DNA of 64,000 nt from Linum tenue. Taxonomy: Eukaryota; Streptophyta; Magnoliopsida; Malpighiales; Linaceae. Below, piece by piece: positions 33,905 through 45,199 of the stretch. The first letter of the stretch is position 1; each line of letters begins with the position of its first letter. The DNA lies in the NCBI GenBank assembly GCA_946122785.1, contig CAMGYJ010000010.1:8221467-8285466 (forward strand), in the 5' to 3' direction. Under the pieces are notes generated by a model. That model saw only the letters and a program-made list of their open reading frames with translations, was not told where the DNA came from and did not search any database. Made by a program: the position numbers and the translations under genes.

Positions 33905-34314
33905 ATTCGCGCCCAATCAGTTCGAAAGAACAAAAAATTAGTATGAGTCCAGCACTCTGCGCCCAGTTCCACGGAACAAAACTTAGCAATAGTCCAGCAC
34001 TATTCGCGCCCAATCAGTTCGAAAGAACAAAAAATTAGTATGAGTCCAGCACTCTGCGCCCAGTTCCACGGAACAAAACTTAGCAATAGTCCAGCACTAT
34101 TCGCGCCCAATCAGTTCGAAAGAACAAAAAATTAGTATGAGTCCAGCACTCTGCGCCCAGTTCCACGGAACAAAAAATTAGCAATAGTCCAGCACTATTC
34201 GCGCCTAGTTCGAAAGAACAACAATTAGCAATAGTCCAGCACTATTCGCGCCCAGTTCCACGGAACAAAAAAATTAGCAATAGTCCAGCACTATTCGCGC
34301 CCAGTTCGAAAGAA
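33905..34314 (+). repeat. Composite tandem array, 97-bp units made of two half-units
   Basis: GCCCAATCAGTTCG recurs at 33911, 34008 and 34105 (period 97). Each unit is two related halves of about 48 bp that both end AGTCCAGCACT. After the third unit only half-units continue. The units are near-identical. It lies in the 3' half of the LARD interior. Confidence 0.92.
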
Positions 34315-34620
34315 CAACCTGCAGGCTACCACTCAGGTTCTGTTTCAACGGCGCAACGCCCGCCTTTCAACTATTCCTGCCGCCACTGCCAATATAAAGC
34401 TAGGTACTCTATCCCTCCATCATTATTAAATTTTTAAAATATTTTACTATCCTAAGCGTTAATGGCGCTAATGGGGGGCAAGACGCAAGAAGCTGGCGCC
34501 GCGTCACTCAAACGCGCCACCAGCTGGGGGGCAATTGGGGTACATAGGCCCCACCCAAAATTACCGACAAAGATTTAAAAAATAAAATATAAGCTAGTGA
34601 TGAATTAAAACTCACCACCA

Positions 34621-34634
34621 GCTTGGGGGGCAAT
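34621..34634 (+). other. Polypurine tract of the LARD-like element
   Basis: GCTTGGGGGGCAATT immediately precedes the 3' LTR. TGGGGGGCAA also occurs at 34471 and 34525, so three PPT-like motifs lie within about 160 bp. Confidence 0.7.
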
Positions 34635-34993
34635 TGTTGGGGGTGTTACTAAGGGACAGAGCGCACAGACTAAGCAGCAGGGCGCATAATCGGCGATGCC
34701 CAACGCTCGATACCCGCTACAGGTATATAAGGGCTTGAAGCCCTCCAAAGAGGGGGACTTCTTCTCTCTCCTCACTTTACACTTTCTACTATCTCTCTAC
34801 ACTCCATCTCTCTATCTACTCTCTCAACTCTCTCCACAAACCGACACTAACTTGACCGTCGGAGCTTAATCCGGGGGGCAACCCCGACTCTTCCACAGGT
34901 TCTTTCCCTCCCGACGAGATCAGACGAACGGATGACGAGTCGACCCACACCAACAAATATCATTGTTCATACCGGAGTTAGATGGTTCAAACA
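34635..34993 (+). repeat. 3' LTR of the LARD-like element
   Basis: 359 bp; I found no difference from the 5' LTR when reading both. Followed by the AATTC target duplication. Confidence 0.93.
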
Positions 34994-35115
34994 AATTCCA
35001 TGTCAGATACCACGTCAGCGTTGACTAGATTTTTTGTTAAATTCTTATCGTCAGAAAAAATAGTTCGTGCCAAATTTGTCATATTGAATAATTTAGTACA
35101 CAAATGACCTTTTTG

Positions 35116-36221
35116 TAGAGGTGTCAATCGGGCGGGTTCGGACGGGTTTGGGCTGGGTTCATTTGGGTTGCGGGTTGGTCGGGTTGTGGGTTGATCGAGT
35201 TGCGGGTCACTCGGGTTGCGGGCCAATCGGGTTTCGGGTCAATCGGGTCGGGCAGTTCGGGTTGCGGGTTTTACGGACCAGCACATCGCGTTACTTTTTA
35301 GTGACTACTAGTAAATCGTAAATCGTAACTACATGAAGCTAGCACAATACAGTAAAGATCTATTAAGGAGACCACCAAGACTTGATATTATTACTAGGTA
35401 TAGAATATATCATCAAATGGACGTTTGTATGATTATATATTTGTATCGATAAAGGAAAGTGAGGAAGGAAATCATCTTGAATTGTTTGATACTCTTGAAA
35501 CTGTTGTGACAACTCGTAATTGAATACGAGAATACCAAATGGGTAAGAAAAAACACATTGTTATATTTGTACTGAACAAACTATTCTCTTTTCCTTATTA
35601 TTTTCTTTTCACTGATTAATTGTACAGATGACGATGATGAAGATACGAGGGTGATGGAGAAGAAGTAAAGCTTCTAGAGTGATCGTCATTTGGAATGTCA
35701 ATTTATTTTTTGGACATGTTTTATTGATATTTGAGGTCTTGAGACAATATGAACTATTAAGAGTCATGTATTCTTGTTATGATAAGACTTTCGTGAACTA
35801 TTATTAGTCTTTTTTATGATAGGACCATGATATTTGGATTCTAAATCTTATAATTATCTTATTATGCTAAATTAATATTTTATAATGTTATGTGCACTAT
35901 TAGGTTGATGATGTTATATGCGTTAATAGGTTAATGATGTATATTATTATACTAAGTTAATAATTGATGATGTAATGATCAGAGTCAGACTTTAGTGAAC
36001 TAGGATTTCAAATGTCAACTTATAGTTTATCTTCATCAAATTCCTTCTATTATAGTCGGGCTGCGGGTTGGTCGGGTTACGGGTTTGGGTTAGTCGGGTT
36101 GCGGGTTAATCGGGTTGGTCGGGTCGGGCGGGTTACGGGTTATTGACTTTTAGTCAAATCGGGTTGCGGGTCGGGTTGATCGGGCGGGTTACTCGGGTCG
36201 GGTTACATTTTGACAGCTCTA
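35116..36221. mobile_element. hAT-type element, 1106 bp
   Basis: Perfect 8-bp target duplication CCTTTTTG at 35108-35115 and 36222-36229. Ends TAGAGGTGTCAA and (complement) TAGAGCTGTCAA. Sub-terminal regions are dense in CGGGTTGCGGGTT motifs, the middle is AT-rich. No transposase. It sits in the right arm of MULE-4, about 30 bp from its end. Confidence 0.92.
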
Positions 36222-36260
36222 CCTTTTTGAATAGTTTGAACTTCCTAGTGAAATTAGCGC

Positions 36261-37699
36261 AAGAAATGAGTGTAAAAGAAAATAAAGTTAAAATCTTTAT
36301 GATGTACATTTAACTAGCCTACCAATTACCAAAGCCCTTATATATATATATATATATGTAGGGAAAGTCTGCTTCTTCTCCCCTTTTATCATGCAAGCAC
36401 TGTTAGGATCATTAATGTATTCAAATTAAACAGTAGCTGGGAAATGAGAGGGGAGCTTTGTGTTCTAGGCGCAGTGGGTAAGATGTGGTTACTTAATGTC
36501 GGAGAGACTCCCAAGTTTGGAGGCTCTGTTTATTGAACCTAAGGCATAAATTTAGAACAACCGAGATCCAATGATATTTTCACATAGCTTCTGGTTATTA
36601 ACATAAAAAAGCAGATGAAGAGATGTCAGTGGGCTTCTTACTTTCCTTAATATAGAATCAAGATCAAGGAAAGCAACTCGGATGGTTTTTTTACCATAAT
36701 TCATGAACCCGGTTATCATGGGGAACATATATGTAATATTAATGAATAATTTTCTTGAGAAATTATTGCATCCAGCTTGGCAGTCCTAGCGTATACAATA
36801 ATTCCTCAATTTTCTTTCTTTCTGGTGATAGTAATACAAGATATTTCAAGTCCCTAGAAATTCATTTATGATAATTGAACCTTGTCAAATTATTTCTTTT
36901 TAAGAACAAAAAAAATTTGTGCCAAAACAACATATGCCAATCAGGATCATCAAATATTGTATAGAAAAGAAATGTTCGAAATCACTTCTCTGTTGTTTCA
37001 TTCTACGAAATTTTTAAGAAAAAGAGTTCGACGAGCCGGGATTGAATCTTTTGCCGAGTTTTGGTTTATCAGAAAGTACCCATTTTGGTACAAATGGTGC
37101 GTTGATAACCCACAACGGAAGGTATTCTCCCCAATAGAGGTGATACTTAGGATCCGACTTGGACGAAACTGAAGATGTTGTCAATAGACTGTGCCATCTC
37201 TCTATTTCCATGTGCACTTCAATAATTTTGATTTGACAGACTTTCTTCTTTGACTAAATGTTGACATACTTTCCTCATAATGAGAAACAATGGAGTCGAA
37301 ATCAATCTTCGTTGTTGTCCAATTTCATCTCAACTGTTTCATCCAAATATCAATTCGGATGGATCTTAATGTCCAAGTGTGGACCGAAATGTTACCCGGC
37401 TCAGGGATGAAATTAGGTCCCTCTCAACGAAGGCAACTTCAAGCTTAGACAACACAGTTGTAGCGAGAGATATAGAAGCTGGGTCCAATATCAAGTGGCA
37501 GCCAAACTGTAGCAAGGAAGACGAGTTGCTTTCATTTATACAACACTTACCAAGACAACGAAAATTTGACTTTTCAGTCCACCACATATCATGAGAATTG
37601 CACAAAACACAACACACAAGAGTGTGTACCAACCCCACACACAATTTTCCTGAACTCGTCCAAAAAATTACAGTTAATCTGTTTACGTTTTTATTTTTT
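36261..37699. other. SINAT downstream region
   Basis: Includes a TA microsatellite at 36339-36357 and a stretch at 36465-36535 with an A-box-like TAGGCGCAGTGGGTAAG that may be a decayed SINE (no good B box). A 96-codon plus frame at 36882-37172 has no domain I know. The last few hundred bases (to 37699) probably hold the SINAT 3' UTR. Confidence 0.4.
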
Positions 37700-40498
37700 T
37701 TAGCTACAAATGTTTGGTATGCACACACCGGCTTCTGAATTCTGTTGTTCCTTCCAAATCTTGCCAGTAACCCTCAGCTTTAGTTCCTTCCTATCCCCGC
37801 CGGAGAAGAAGAGAGCCATGTTTCTTTGAATAATTAGACCGTCATGGCTATCCCTCACCTTCTTGTGACTATCTCTTACGCTTCGTGGAGTCCCCTCCCA
37901 TATGAGCTTCCTCCCATTTGCTCCAACCTCGAGGCTATAGCTGTAATTACGAGCCTCAGACTCATCGCCCATGAAACGCAGGAAAGCCATATAAACTGGA
38001 GCCATCCCTAGCTGAAAGGCTTCGAAATGAAGACAAAAATATTGGCCAAAGCAATGGAATACCTGCATTAAAGATGCATGCGATGAGTTGCCCCAAAATC
38101 TAAAGCATGCTTATATAGTTGGATGATAGATCATGCGCAAATGAGGACTACACAGGCAAGGAGAGCTACACAATAAGGAACTGTTAAATGCTAGCACAAC
38201 TGTCCATCCTGGAATTTACCACTAACATGTCGTTTGGTGCAGAGTGTATCTAGGAAAGTGATACCGTTAGCATGCAATTGAACAAATATAATATTGTCTG
38301 TTGACACTTTTGCTGAAATAACGTGCATTCTAAATTGCAACAATTTGAAATGAATCAAAATGATGCAATCTCAAATTCTTGGGATTGCTAACACAAATTC
38401 CTGTGTAATGCATTTCAACCAAACAATGGTTTTGAAAATACACCTCACTTTGTACTAACCAAAATGAATAGAATCCAATTAAACAAAATTAACATAAAAG
38501 TACAAATATACCAAACCAAATAGACCCTAAAGTTGACAGCTTCATTGTTATTCTTAAGCCATTATCTCTCAACTTGCATATACAACATAAGTTAGTAGAC
38601 TTTCAAGCAAAAACTTACTGTTAGAGTAGGCTATGCATTTAGCTCAAGAAATTCTCCATGCCAAGACCCGGAGTACATTCCAAATCAAAACAATTTTTTG
38701 AGCAAGATCAAGGTAATCTGTTGATCCATTATGCCAAAATTTTGGCGGATTGAGTGGAAAGGCTGAGGGTTGCTTCTAGATGTCACATTTCATTGTTAGA
38801 AGAACACTTTTAACAATTCAACCTCAGAGACACATACAATTCTTTGATTCAGACATAATGACATATTATCTTTTGAGTTCAGTTAATAGTTACCGTCAAC
38901 ATCCAAGTGGCATTCTCAACTTCACGAGGGTTAGCCTTCACGTAGCGATGGTTGAATGTGCAACCCGTATGCATGTCTACCTTGTGATCATCTCTTAAAT
39001 GAGAAATAAGGGCAGGAATATCACCAACAACTGAGCATTCAGATCCAGCATATGGACAATTGTAAGGTCTAAAGTTGCAAACTGTCTCATGCTTGAGTTT
39101 ACTGTAGTAAGGAAATATCTCTGGGCACCCCAAATTGTAAAACTTGCAAGGAAATTCAAGAGATTCTGCCACCTTCTCAAGTGCTAAACACCTAATATCT
39201 CCAAGCTCCTGTCTACAAGTCGGGCAACGGTTATGTACCCTGGTTTTGCAAGTCGAACAGAGCGTGTGTCCATTGCTACACTGCAATGAAGCAACATAGT
39301 TAAGAAACTAAATCGTAACACAATGAATGTCAAGCTTTTGGCAAATTGTGGTATTGTCAAACTTATAGAAAAATACAGAAGGGAGATACCAATACATGAA
39401 AAACATAATGCATAAAGATAATATGATGTTGGAGTTAAGCTAATTTAAATGACACATGCATTAGGAAATAGTAAAGAAGTGGATAACAACCAGATAGAGA
39501 AACAGGATCACCCAGGCAATTGAAACAACAAATTTCACTATAGACTTCAAGTAGAGAGAAAATTATACTCCAATGTACTGGGGAAACAAACTTTAAGCAT
39601 CAATATGATCTTGGACCAATATTAGAAGTTAAGAACCATCATGTATTGTGTAAAACAAACATTCAGAAGAGTTATACTTGAAATGAACTGCAAATTTCCA
39701 GGAACATGATATAAAGATTAAAACATATATCCACTAGTTTTGGAGAAGATACTAGAGCTCGAAACGTGAGGAGTGAAGGTTCCACGCTTTGGACTTACCT
39801 CCTATTAAGTTGGAATTAATAGCCAAATACCAATCATTATACAATCAATAAATACAAATTAATTATCCCCTTATCTTTATCCAGCTCTCGAATATCTCTT
39901 TCTAGAAAGAAAGATGATGGAGGAACCAGTTAAAGAGTATATCTGCTTCACTCTAGCTAAGATCACATGATCAGACATCTCATTCCTTCAAAGGAATAGT
40001 GCAAATACGGACAAATCCAAATGCAAAGCCAATTCCTCTCGCATCCACTCACAAAGCATCATACGATGAATGAACAATGACAAACCAAATTGAGCCAAGT
40101 CTAAACATGAGAACACAGAATGATGCAAATCAGAATATAGAATCGTTAAATCCCAATAACACAAACCTAATCTCAAATGCGCAAGAAGCCCATCTAATTC
40201 CACACAATCAAAAGGCGAATTCTAAAAGGAGGAATGAGGGCGGATGTAGTTTTGGGGGAACCTGATGAATGGGCGGGTACATGGAATTGGTACAGACGGG
40301 GCATTCTAGCAACTCATGAACGCTGTTGGCGGGAGCAATGGCAGGGGGGCCGGGGATACCTGTGCCGCGGGCGTTGTTGTTGGCAGCCGCATTGTGGGGC
40401 TTGGCGGAAGAGAAGTGATGGTGGTGATGGTCGTGAGGGATCTCATCCTCATCCAAACCATCGTAGGAAGAGACGCACTCAATGCTATCCAACTCCAT
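37700..40498 (-). CDS. SINAT3/SINAT4-like RING-type E3 ubiquitin ligase
   Basis: This is a seven-in-absentia family ubiquitin ligase. Plant SINATs act as dimers to ubiquitinate targets such as transcription factors, ATG and ESCRT proteins. Three coding exons with GT-AG borders: 40498-40262, 39280-38894 and 38062-37700; together 987 nt, 328 aa plus stop. Exon 1 has MELDSIECVSS, a His run (residues 24-28), and CPVC (66-69), the first RING cysteines. Exon 2 completes the C3HC4 RING (CSNGHTLCSTC, 80-90, and CPTC, 98-101) and carries the SIAH zinc finger and HLRDDHKVDMHTGCTFNHRY. Exon 3 holds the TRAF-like substrate-binding domain (VFHCFGQYFCLHFEAFQLG) and the end VCIPNICS. An in-frame ATG 12 nt upstream (40510) is an alternative start. 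All key residues are present; the gene appears intact. Intron 2 carries a MITE. Confidence 0.96.
38226..38527. mobile_element. PIF/Harbinger-like MITE in SINAT intron 2, 302 bp
   Basis: Flanked by TAA on both sides (38223-38225 and 38528-38530). The ends share TTTGGT in inverted orientation (CATGTCGTTTGGTGC and the complement of GGGTCTATTTGGTTTGG), though the outermost bases have diverged. AT-rich and non-coding. Confidence 0.55.
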
Positions 40499-40866
40499 CG
40501 CCATCGTCATCAATCGGAGATCCAATAGCGAGAAACCCCAAAACCTGCTCCCCACCCAATGATTTCTGGGTTATCTCATGCACACACCTAGAAACGAAAG
40601 CTCGCGAAAATGAGGTTTTCTTTAGCAATTTCTCCGTCTCTCCTCTCCCTCTTTTCCTTCCTCCCCTTAGACTCGCTTAGAGAATCTTTCCGCCTCTTGA
40701 TTCAGGTCAGGGGAACTGGGGAAGAAAAGAAAAGGGGAGAGAAACAGTTTACACCGGGGAACCCAACCAAACCAAATGCCTCCTCTTCTCTTCCACCCCA
40801 AAGCAAAAGAGAAGAAAAGATGGGTTCTCTTCTTCGTGTCTTCCTCCGCCTGCCTATTTAAATTTC
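40499..40866 (-). promoter_or_regulatory. SINAT 5' leader and core promoter
   Basis: The coding strand is rich in GA next to the start codon region and then purine-rich to 40830. AATTTAAATAGG at about 40854-40865 on the minus strand is a plausible TATA box, which would start a leader of about 330 nt. Inferred only. Confidence 0.4.
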
Positions 40867-42645
40867 ATTTTTTTTTTCTTAATTTCTCATTTCCGCTTTA
40901 GAGAATTAATTGGCTTTCTTTTTCTTCTATTGTTTTTCTGCTTTCTCTCCCTCCCAGGTTTTTCTTTCCTAAGGAGAGAGAACCTGAGATGACCGGTCCT
41001 GAATTATCGAAATTATCAATTCTACTACGGCTCTATAAACTAACTTATAAGTTGGTCGGAATGTTCATACTCGATTATTTATATTTTTATGTTAGGTTTA
41101 AGACTATCAATCTGTCTAATTTTAGTAACAATCCTTCGATCAAAATGATACATAAAGAAAAAAAATATATAAGTCGAACATTCGGAGAAATATCACAATC
41201 ATTTAAGAATATGAAATATAAAAATGTATCATTGATCCCATTTTTATAGTGATAATTAAGCCCTCGCTAAAATGCTATTGGTTAGTTAATTGTCAAGAAA
41301 GATAGAGTATAAAATCTCACTCGATTTCCCGCACGACCTATAGATAGTTTGAAACTAAATCAACGTCACAATCCTACAAAGATAGGAAAAATATGCTACT
41401 AATAAAAAAAAAATTGAGAGTTATTGATTAAAGTCAACTATATACTATCAACTCAGCTAAGATGAGACCATCAAAACTAAAGAGCAAACGAAAAATTAGG
41501 GTTACCTTCAATATACTAATAGACTCGATCAAAGTAATAAGGCACAAAATTAGACACTCCTTATCTGTTAGTTCTAGTAGGTTGAATAAAGAATCGACCT
41601 ACTTCAGTAAATCAATCAATGATTCATCGTTTTAAGATAGAAACATGTTGTGATATCTGCAAAAACCTAAAGATTCAATAGGCACCACTCTCCGTCATAC
41701 AATGAAATTTTTATCCACTCTATCTTCAATCTCAAGAGGCATATATTTCAACCAAAAATTCAATTTCTAATCCTCCTTGTGCAACTCCATTTATACAACT
41801 CCATTGTATTCGTCATGGATTGATATCGGAGTTGAAATCTTCTGCTTGCCCAATTTAAAAACCCAACAATAAAAGTAGTGCCAAGAGATATCAGAAAATT
41901 TATTTTCAAATGCGGCCTTGTACTGGGAAGTGAAAGGTGCGCATACTATTGCTCGATGTATGGAATTTTGGACGAAGTTAGAAAAAGATAAGAACAAAGA
42001 TAAAAAAGCACAATATTTATATTTGAATTGAAAAATACATATGATAAAATTAGTGGGCTTGCGAATTATAATGAAAAAGTTCTTAGATTTTCAAAGTTTA
42101 ACTTCTTATATGTTGTGTATTCAAAAAGATAAAATAAATTTATTTAGTGTAATTGGTTGTGATTGTTGTCTTTGTGTGAAGAGACTCGGGTTCAAATCTT
42201 GATATTAATATTTTTATATGAAATAAATAATTATTTGTAAAGACCAAATTGTCATTCCTACTTTCACTCTCGTTGTAGGAAATATGAATAGGAGAAAGGT
42301 ACACAAAAGTCTACCATATAGCAGTGGAGCCTGGCCCGTTGGCCGGGAGAGTTTAAGCTTGAAATATGGTAATGAATATGATAAATGTTCTCAAAGGCAT
42401 GTAATATGGTTTTGTACCTAATTATGCAAGTATCATCTTGAAAAATGGTCCAATGATATATATGCCATATATATATATAATATGCTTACAATATAATTAT
42501 GAGAAATATGGTATAAGAAATAAATATATTTATTCAATTAATAAATAAATAAAATTAATTGTATTTCATAACTTAAGTATACTTGAATTTTAGAGTTGCT
42601 TCTCATTATGCATGTATAATCAACTTTTAGTATGAAATACAATGA
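40867..42645. other. AT-rich intergenic stretch
   Basis: Nothing gene-like: open frames are short and of random composition. One tRNA-like remnant is listed separately. Confidence 0.5.
42138..42200 (+). repeat. tRNA-like SINE remnant
   Basis: TAGTGTAATTGGT (A-box-like) and GGGTTCAAATC (B-box-like) are about 45 bp apart, followed by a T-rich stretch. No clear target duplication; too decayed for a functional tRNA. Confidence 0.4.
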
Positions 42646-43874
42646 TTGGTCTCTAATACAGTGCAATATGTTTTTGAATTGTTTTTCCCAATAGAGACAA
42701 TCATTAAGTTATTCCCATTTACCTTGAATGGAGCGGCAAAGAAGTGGTTGAATAATCAACCACATCACTCAATCACCACATGGGATGATCTATGCAACAA
42801 GTTCTTTGCAAGGTACATTCTACCTTCTAAAACGGCTTTGATGAGAAGTGAGATCACTATGTTCCGTCAAGAGGAGGATGAACCATTGTTTAAAGTATGA
42901 GAAAGATTTACATCTCTCGTACTCAAGTGTCTCACCATGGCATAACCGATTGGAAACAAGTTCAAAACTTCTATAGTGGGTTAACAAAGGAATCACAGAG
43001 CCTCGTTGATGTGGCTACTGGAGGTGCCATTCTGAAAAAAGAAGTCCGAACACTTCAACAATTAATCGAAGAAATGACCCTTAATAGCTACGATTGGGGT
43101 GACAGAAGAAGAGGTAAGAGCATATCAAAAGGAAGTTTATTGAAGATTGAAGAACCATAATCTCTATTGGCCCATATTCAAGAACTTTCCAAGAAAATCG
43201 ATCAAGTTGCATCATCAATGAAGGGCAATGAGAAGCAACTTATGAAGTGTGATTGGTACGGTGAGTCAAGTCATAATATGGAAGAATGCAATCCTATGAT
43301 TGAAGCTTATATATAATTCGACTAAGCCAACTTTGTTGGAGGTCAATCTCGAAGTAACAACCCTTATAGCTCGACGTATAATCCGAGATGGAGGAATCAC
43401 CCAAACTTTCTTAAGTCTTCTCCAACGAATAGGAAACTTCTGGGATTTCAATCTCAAGCTCCAATGCAAACTTCTTACCAAAGGCCGAGTAAACTAACAT
43501 ACCAAGGAGCGTATCAAGAACAAAGCCGATCCTCCGATGGTCAACTTGCTAAACTTGAAGATTTGGTGGGCCAATTTGTCACACATTCCAACAAGAAGTT
43601 TGAAGCTTTTTACAAGTTCATAGAGAATACCTCAACCAAATTCTCGAGTTTGGAAGCGGGTCAAAGGAATCAACAACCTTCCCTTCAAAATCTTGAAGCT
43701 CAACTAAGTTCTTTGACTCAAACTATCTCATTGAGACCTCAAGTAACTCTAACGGGCAATACCGAGCAGAACCCGAAAGAAGGATGCCATGGGATAACTC
43801 TGAGGAGTGGCCGACCATTGAAGGAGATTCCTATTTCAACTCCAAGGATCCCGATAAGAGAAGTTCACCAATAA
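42646..43874 (+). pseudogene. Athila-type gag remnant
   Basis: The core reads LNGAAKKWLNNQPHHSITTW then a DLCNKFFARY-like stretch and, in a second frame from 42940, GITDWKQVQNFYSGL and QLIEEMTLNSYDWG, which is the retrotransposon gag domain of Athila. A TGA replaces Trp at 42898, a frameshift follows near 42935, and stops occur at 43158 and 43315. The zinc knuckle near 43250 reads CDWYGESSHNMEEC, with Tyr in place of the second Cys. The pre-protease motif GITLRSGRPLKE is at about 43795. The 5' LTR and leader are not visible. Confidence 0.85.
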
Positions 43875-44051
43875 GTTGTTCAAGAAGAAGAAGTAAATGG
43901 GGAGGAAGTACAACCTTCCATCGAAGTCAATGCCGAATATGAGGGAAAATCTAAGAAGACTCATGAACCCGAGCCAACATCAAAAGCTCCTTATCCTAGA
44001 CTGTTATTTGAAAGCGATCTTTATCATGAATGTGCTCCATGGAAGGACACA

Positions 44052-44945
44052 TTGAAGCACTTAAAGGTAACTGTTCCTTTCCTAGACATGGTATTGAAGA
44101 TCCCTAAGTATACAAAGTTTTTGAAGGAAATTTTGTCGGGAAAGAGGAGAATGGAGGTGGTAGCTATGGTATCCATTAGTGAAGTTGCTTCGACATCCAT
44201 TGGGTATGGAGGATTCCCTCCCAAGCGAAGAGATCAGGGAATCTTCACTATTCCATGCACGTTTGGAGATAAAACATTTTGGAACCCGTTAGTCGACTTG
44301 AGGTCTAGCATCAACATCATGCTTACACAGATATACAATGATTTGAACCTTGGACCTCTCACTCCTACTCCAATGCGGATTGAGTTGGCCAATTGGTCTG
44401 TTGCCAAGCCAAGAGGAGTCATAGAGAATATCTTGGTAATGTGTGCTCATTTTGTCTATCCGGCGGACTTCGTGGTTCTAGACACGGAGGGGTATGATGC
44501 ATCAATTATTCTAGGCCGACCATTTCTAGCTACTGCACGAACTATCATTGATGTAACTGGAAGCAAGATCACACTACTGTTTGGTGAAGAGGAGATAAGC
44601 TATAAGATGACTCGAATCCCAAATTTCCACAAGTATTACAAATGGGACGATATCAAGATGGATTGTGAGCCGGTTACACCTCCTACCACATCACCTTCAA
44701 GACCCGAGATTGAATGGTCCAATATGGTCTCCCATGTTTACCCCATGATGCTCAAGTTGAAGGAGGGAGTGATTCTTGCAAAAATAGGAAGAAACCGGGC
44801 AAAGAGAAATCTCCTTGAAAAATTCAAACCCAAGAGTTGTTCAAGGTTTCTCATCTCTCTAGTGATCATGGAAGAAAGCTCGAAAGGTTTATCTTTGAAG
44901 AGAGACATCCTAAGAAAGGTAACAAATTTGTTATGGGTGATTTAG
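44052..44945 (+). pseudogene. Athila-type aspartic protease region
   Basis: A 290-codon open stretch. LVDLRSSINIM is the active-site neighbourhood (family form is DLGAS; Gly is replaced by Arg here). ASIILGRPFLATARTIIDV is the conserved ILGRPFL flap/end motif. Downstream residues have no family match. The reverse transcriptase that should follow is missing. Confidence 0.82.
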
Positions 44946-45181
44946 CTCCTATTCTGGAAAATGAAGAGTTTGGGGAATGCTACAATCCATTCACTGATAA
45001 TGACATCTCTATCAAGGAGCCTCACACTCACCATCTTGCAAAACAATTCTCAAATGGATATTTTCCATCTCAAGCACCGGACGAGGCATCCAAGAGACTC
45101 CATGGTCTTCACCTTGAACTTCACCATAAGTATGACTTTTACGATGGATCATCGGTGAAGAATGGAGGACTCTCCATTTGA
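44837..45181 (+). pseudogene. Unrecognised ORF replacing pol in the Athila derivative
   Basis: A 114-codon frame, shifted relative to protease, with no ATG at its beginning. It contains DLAPILENEEFGECYNPF and a His-rich LHGLHLELHHKYDFYDG end. No reverse transcriptase, RNase H or integrase motif is present. It ends just before the conserved post-integrase landmark at 45210. It may be a short non-pol segment proper to this non-autonomous lineage or the scar of a deletion. Confidence 0.4.
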
Positions 45182-45199
45182 TCTCAAGGATTCATGTCC

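Larger units (their letters stand above)
31068..34993 (+). mobile_element. Complete non-autonomous LTR retrotransposon (LARD-like), 3926 bp
   Basis: Two 359-bp LTRs that I read as identical, 5-bp target duplication AATTC (31063-31067 and 34994-34998), a primer binding site 2 nt after the 5' LTR and a purine-rich tract just before the 3' LTR. The interior (31427-34634) encodes no gag or pol domain; it is GC-rich with A runs, duplications, tRNA-like modules and a tandem array. Size and lack of coding fit a LARD mobilised by a partner element. Identical LTRs indicate a very recent insertion. Confidence 0.93.
30023..36260. mobile_element. MULE-like element (MULE-4) holding three nested insertions
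   Basis: The left arm from 30023 (CTAATTTCACTAGAAAGTCC) pairs with the complement of the right arm. That right arm is split: 34999-35107 and, beyond a hAT insertion, 36230-36260. TAAATTATTCAATATG is shared by the two arms. No target duplication is readable. The GC-rich strip at 30300-30430 and 30575-30800 may be cargo. Removing the SINE, the LTR element and the hAT element leaves about 1.1 kb, in line with MULE-1 to MULE-3. Confidence 0.65.

Noticed and set aside
33905..34314. Regular array resembling CRISPR spacing
   Set aside because: Units are contiguous tandem repeats without unique spacers, in a plant retroelement.
36882..37172. 96-codon plus frame that reads like a natural basic protein
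   Set aside because: I could not tie it to any family, including organelle genes I considered; left as intergenic.
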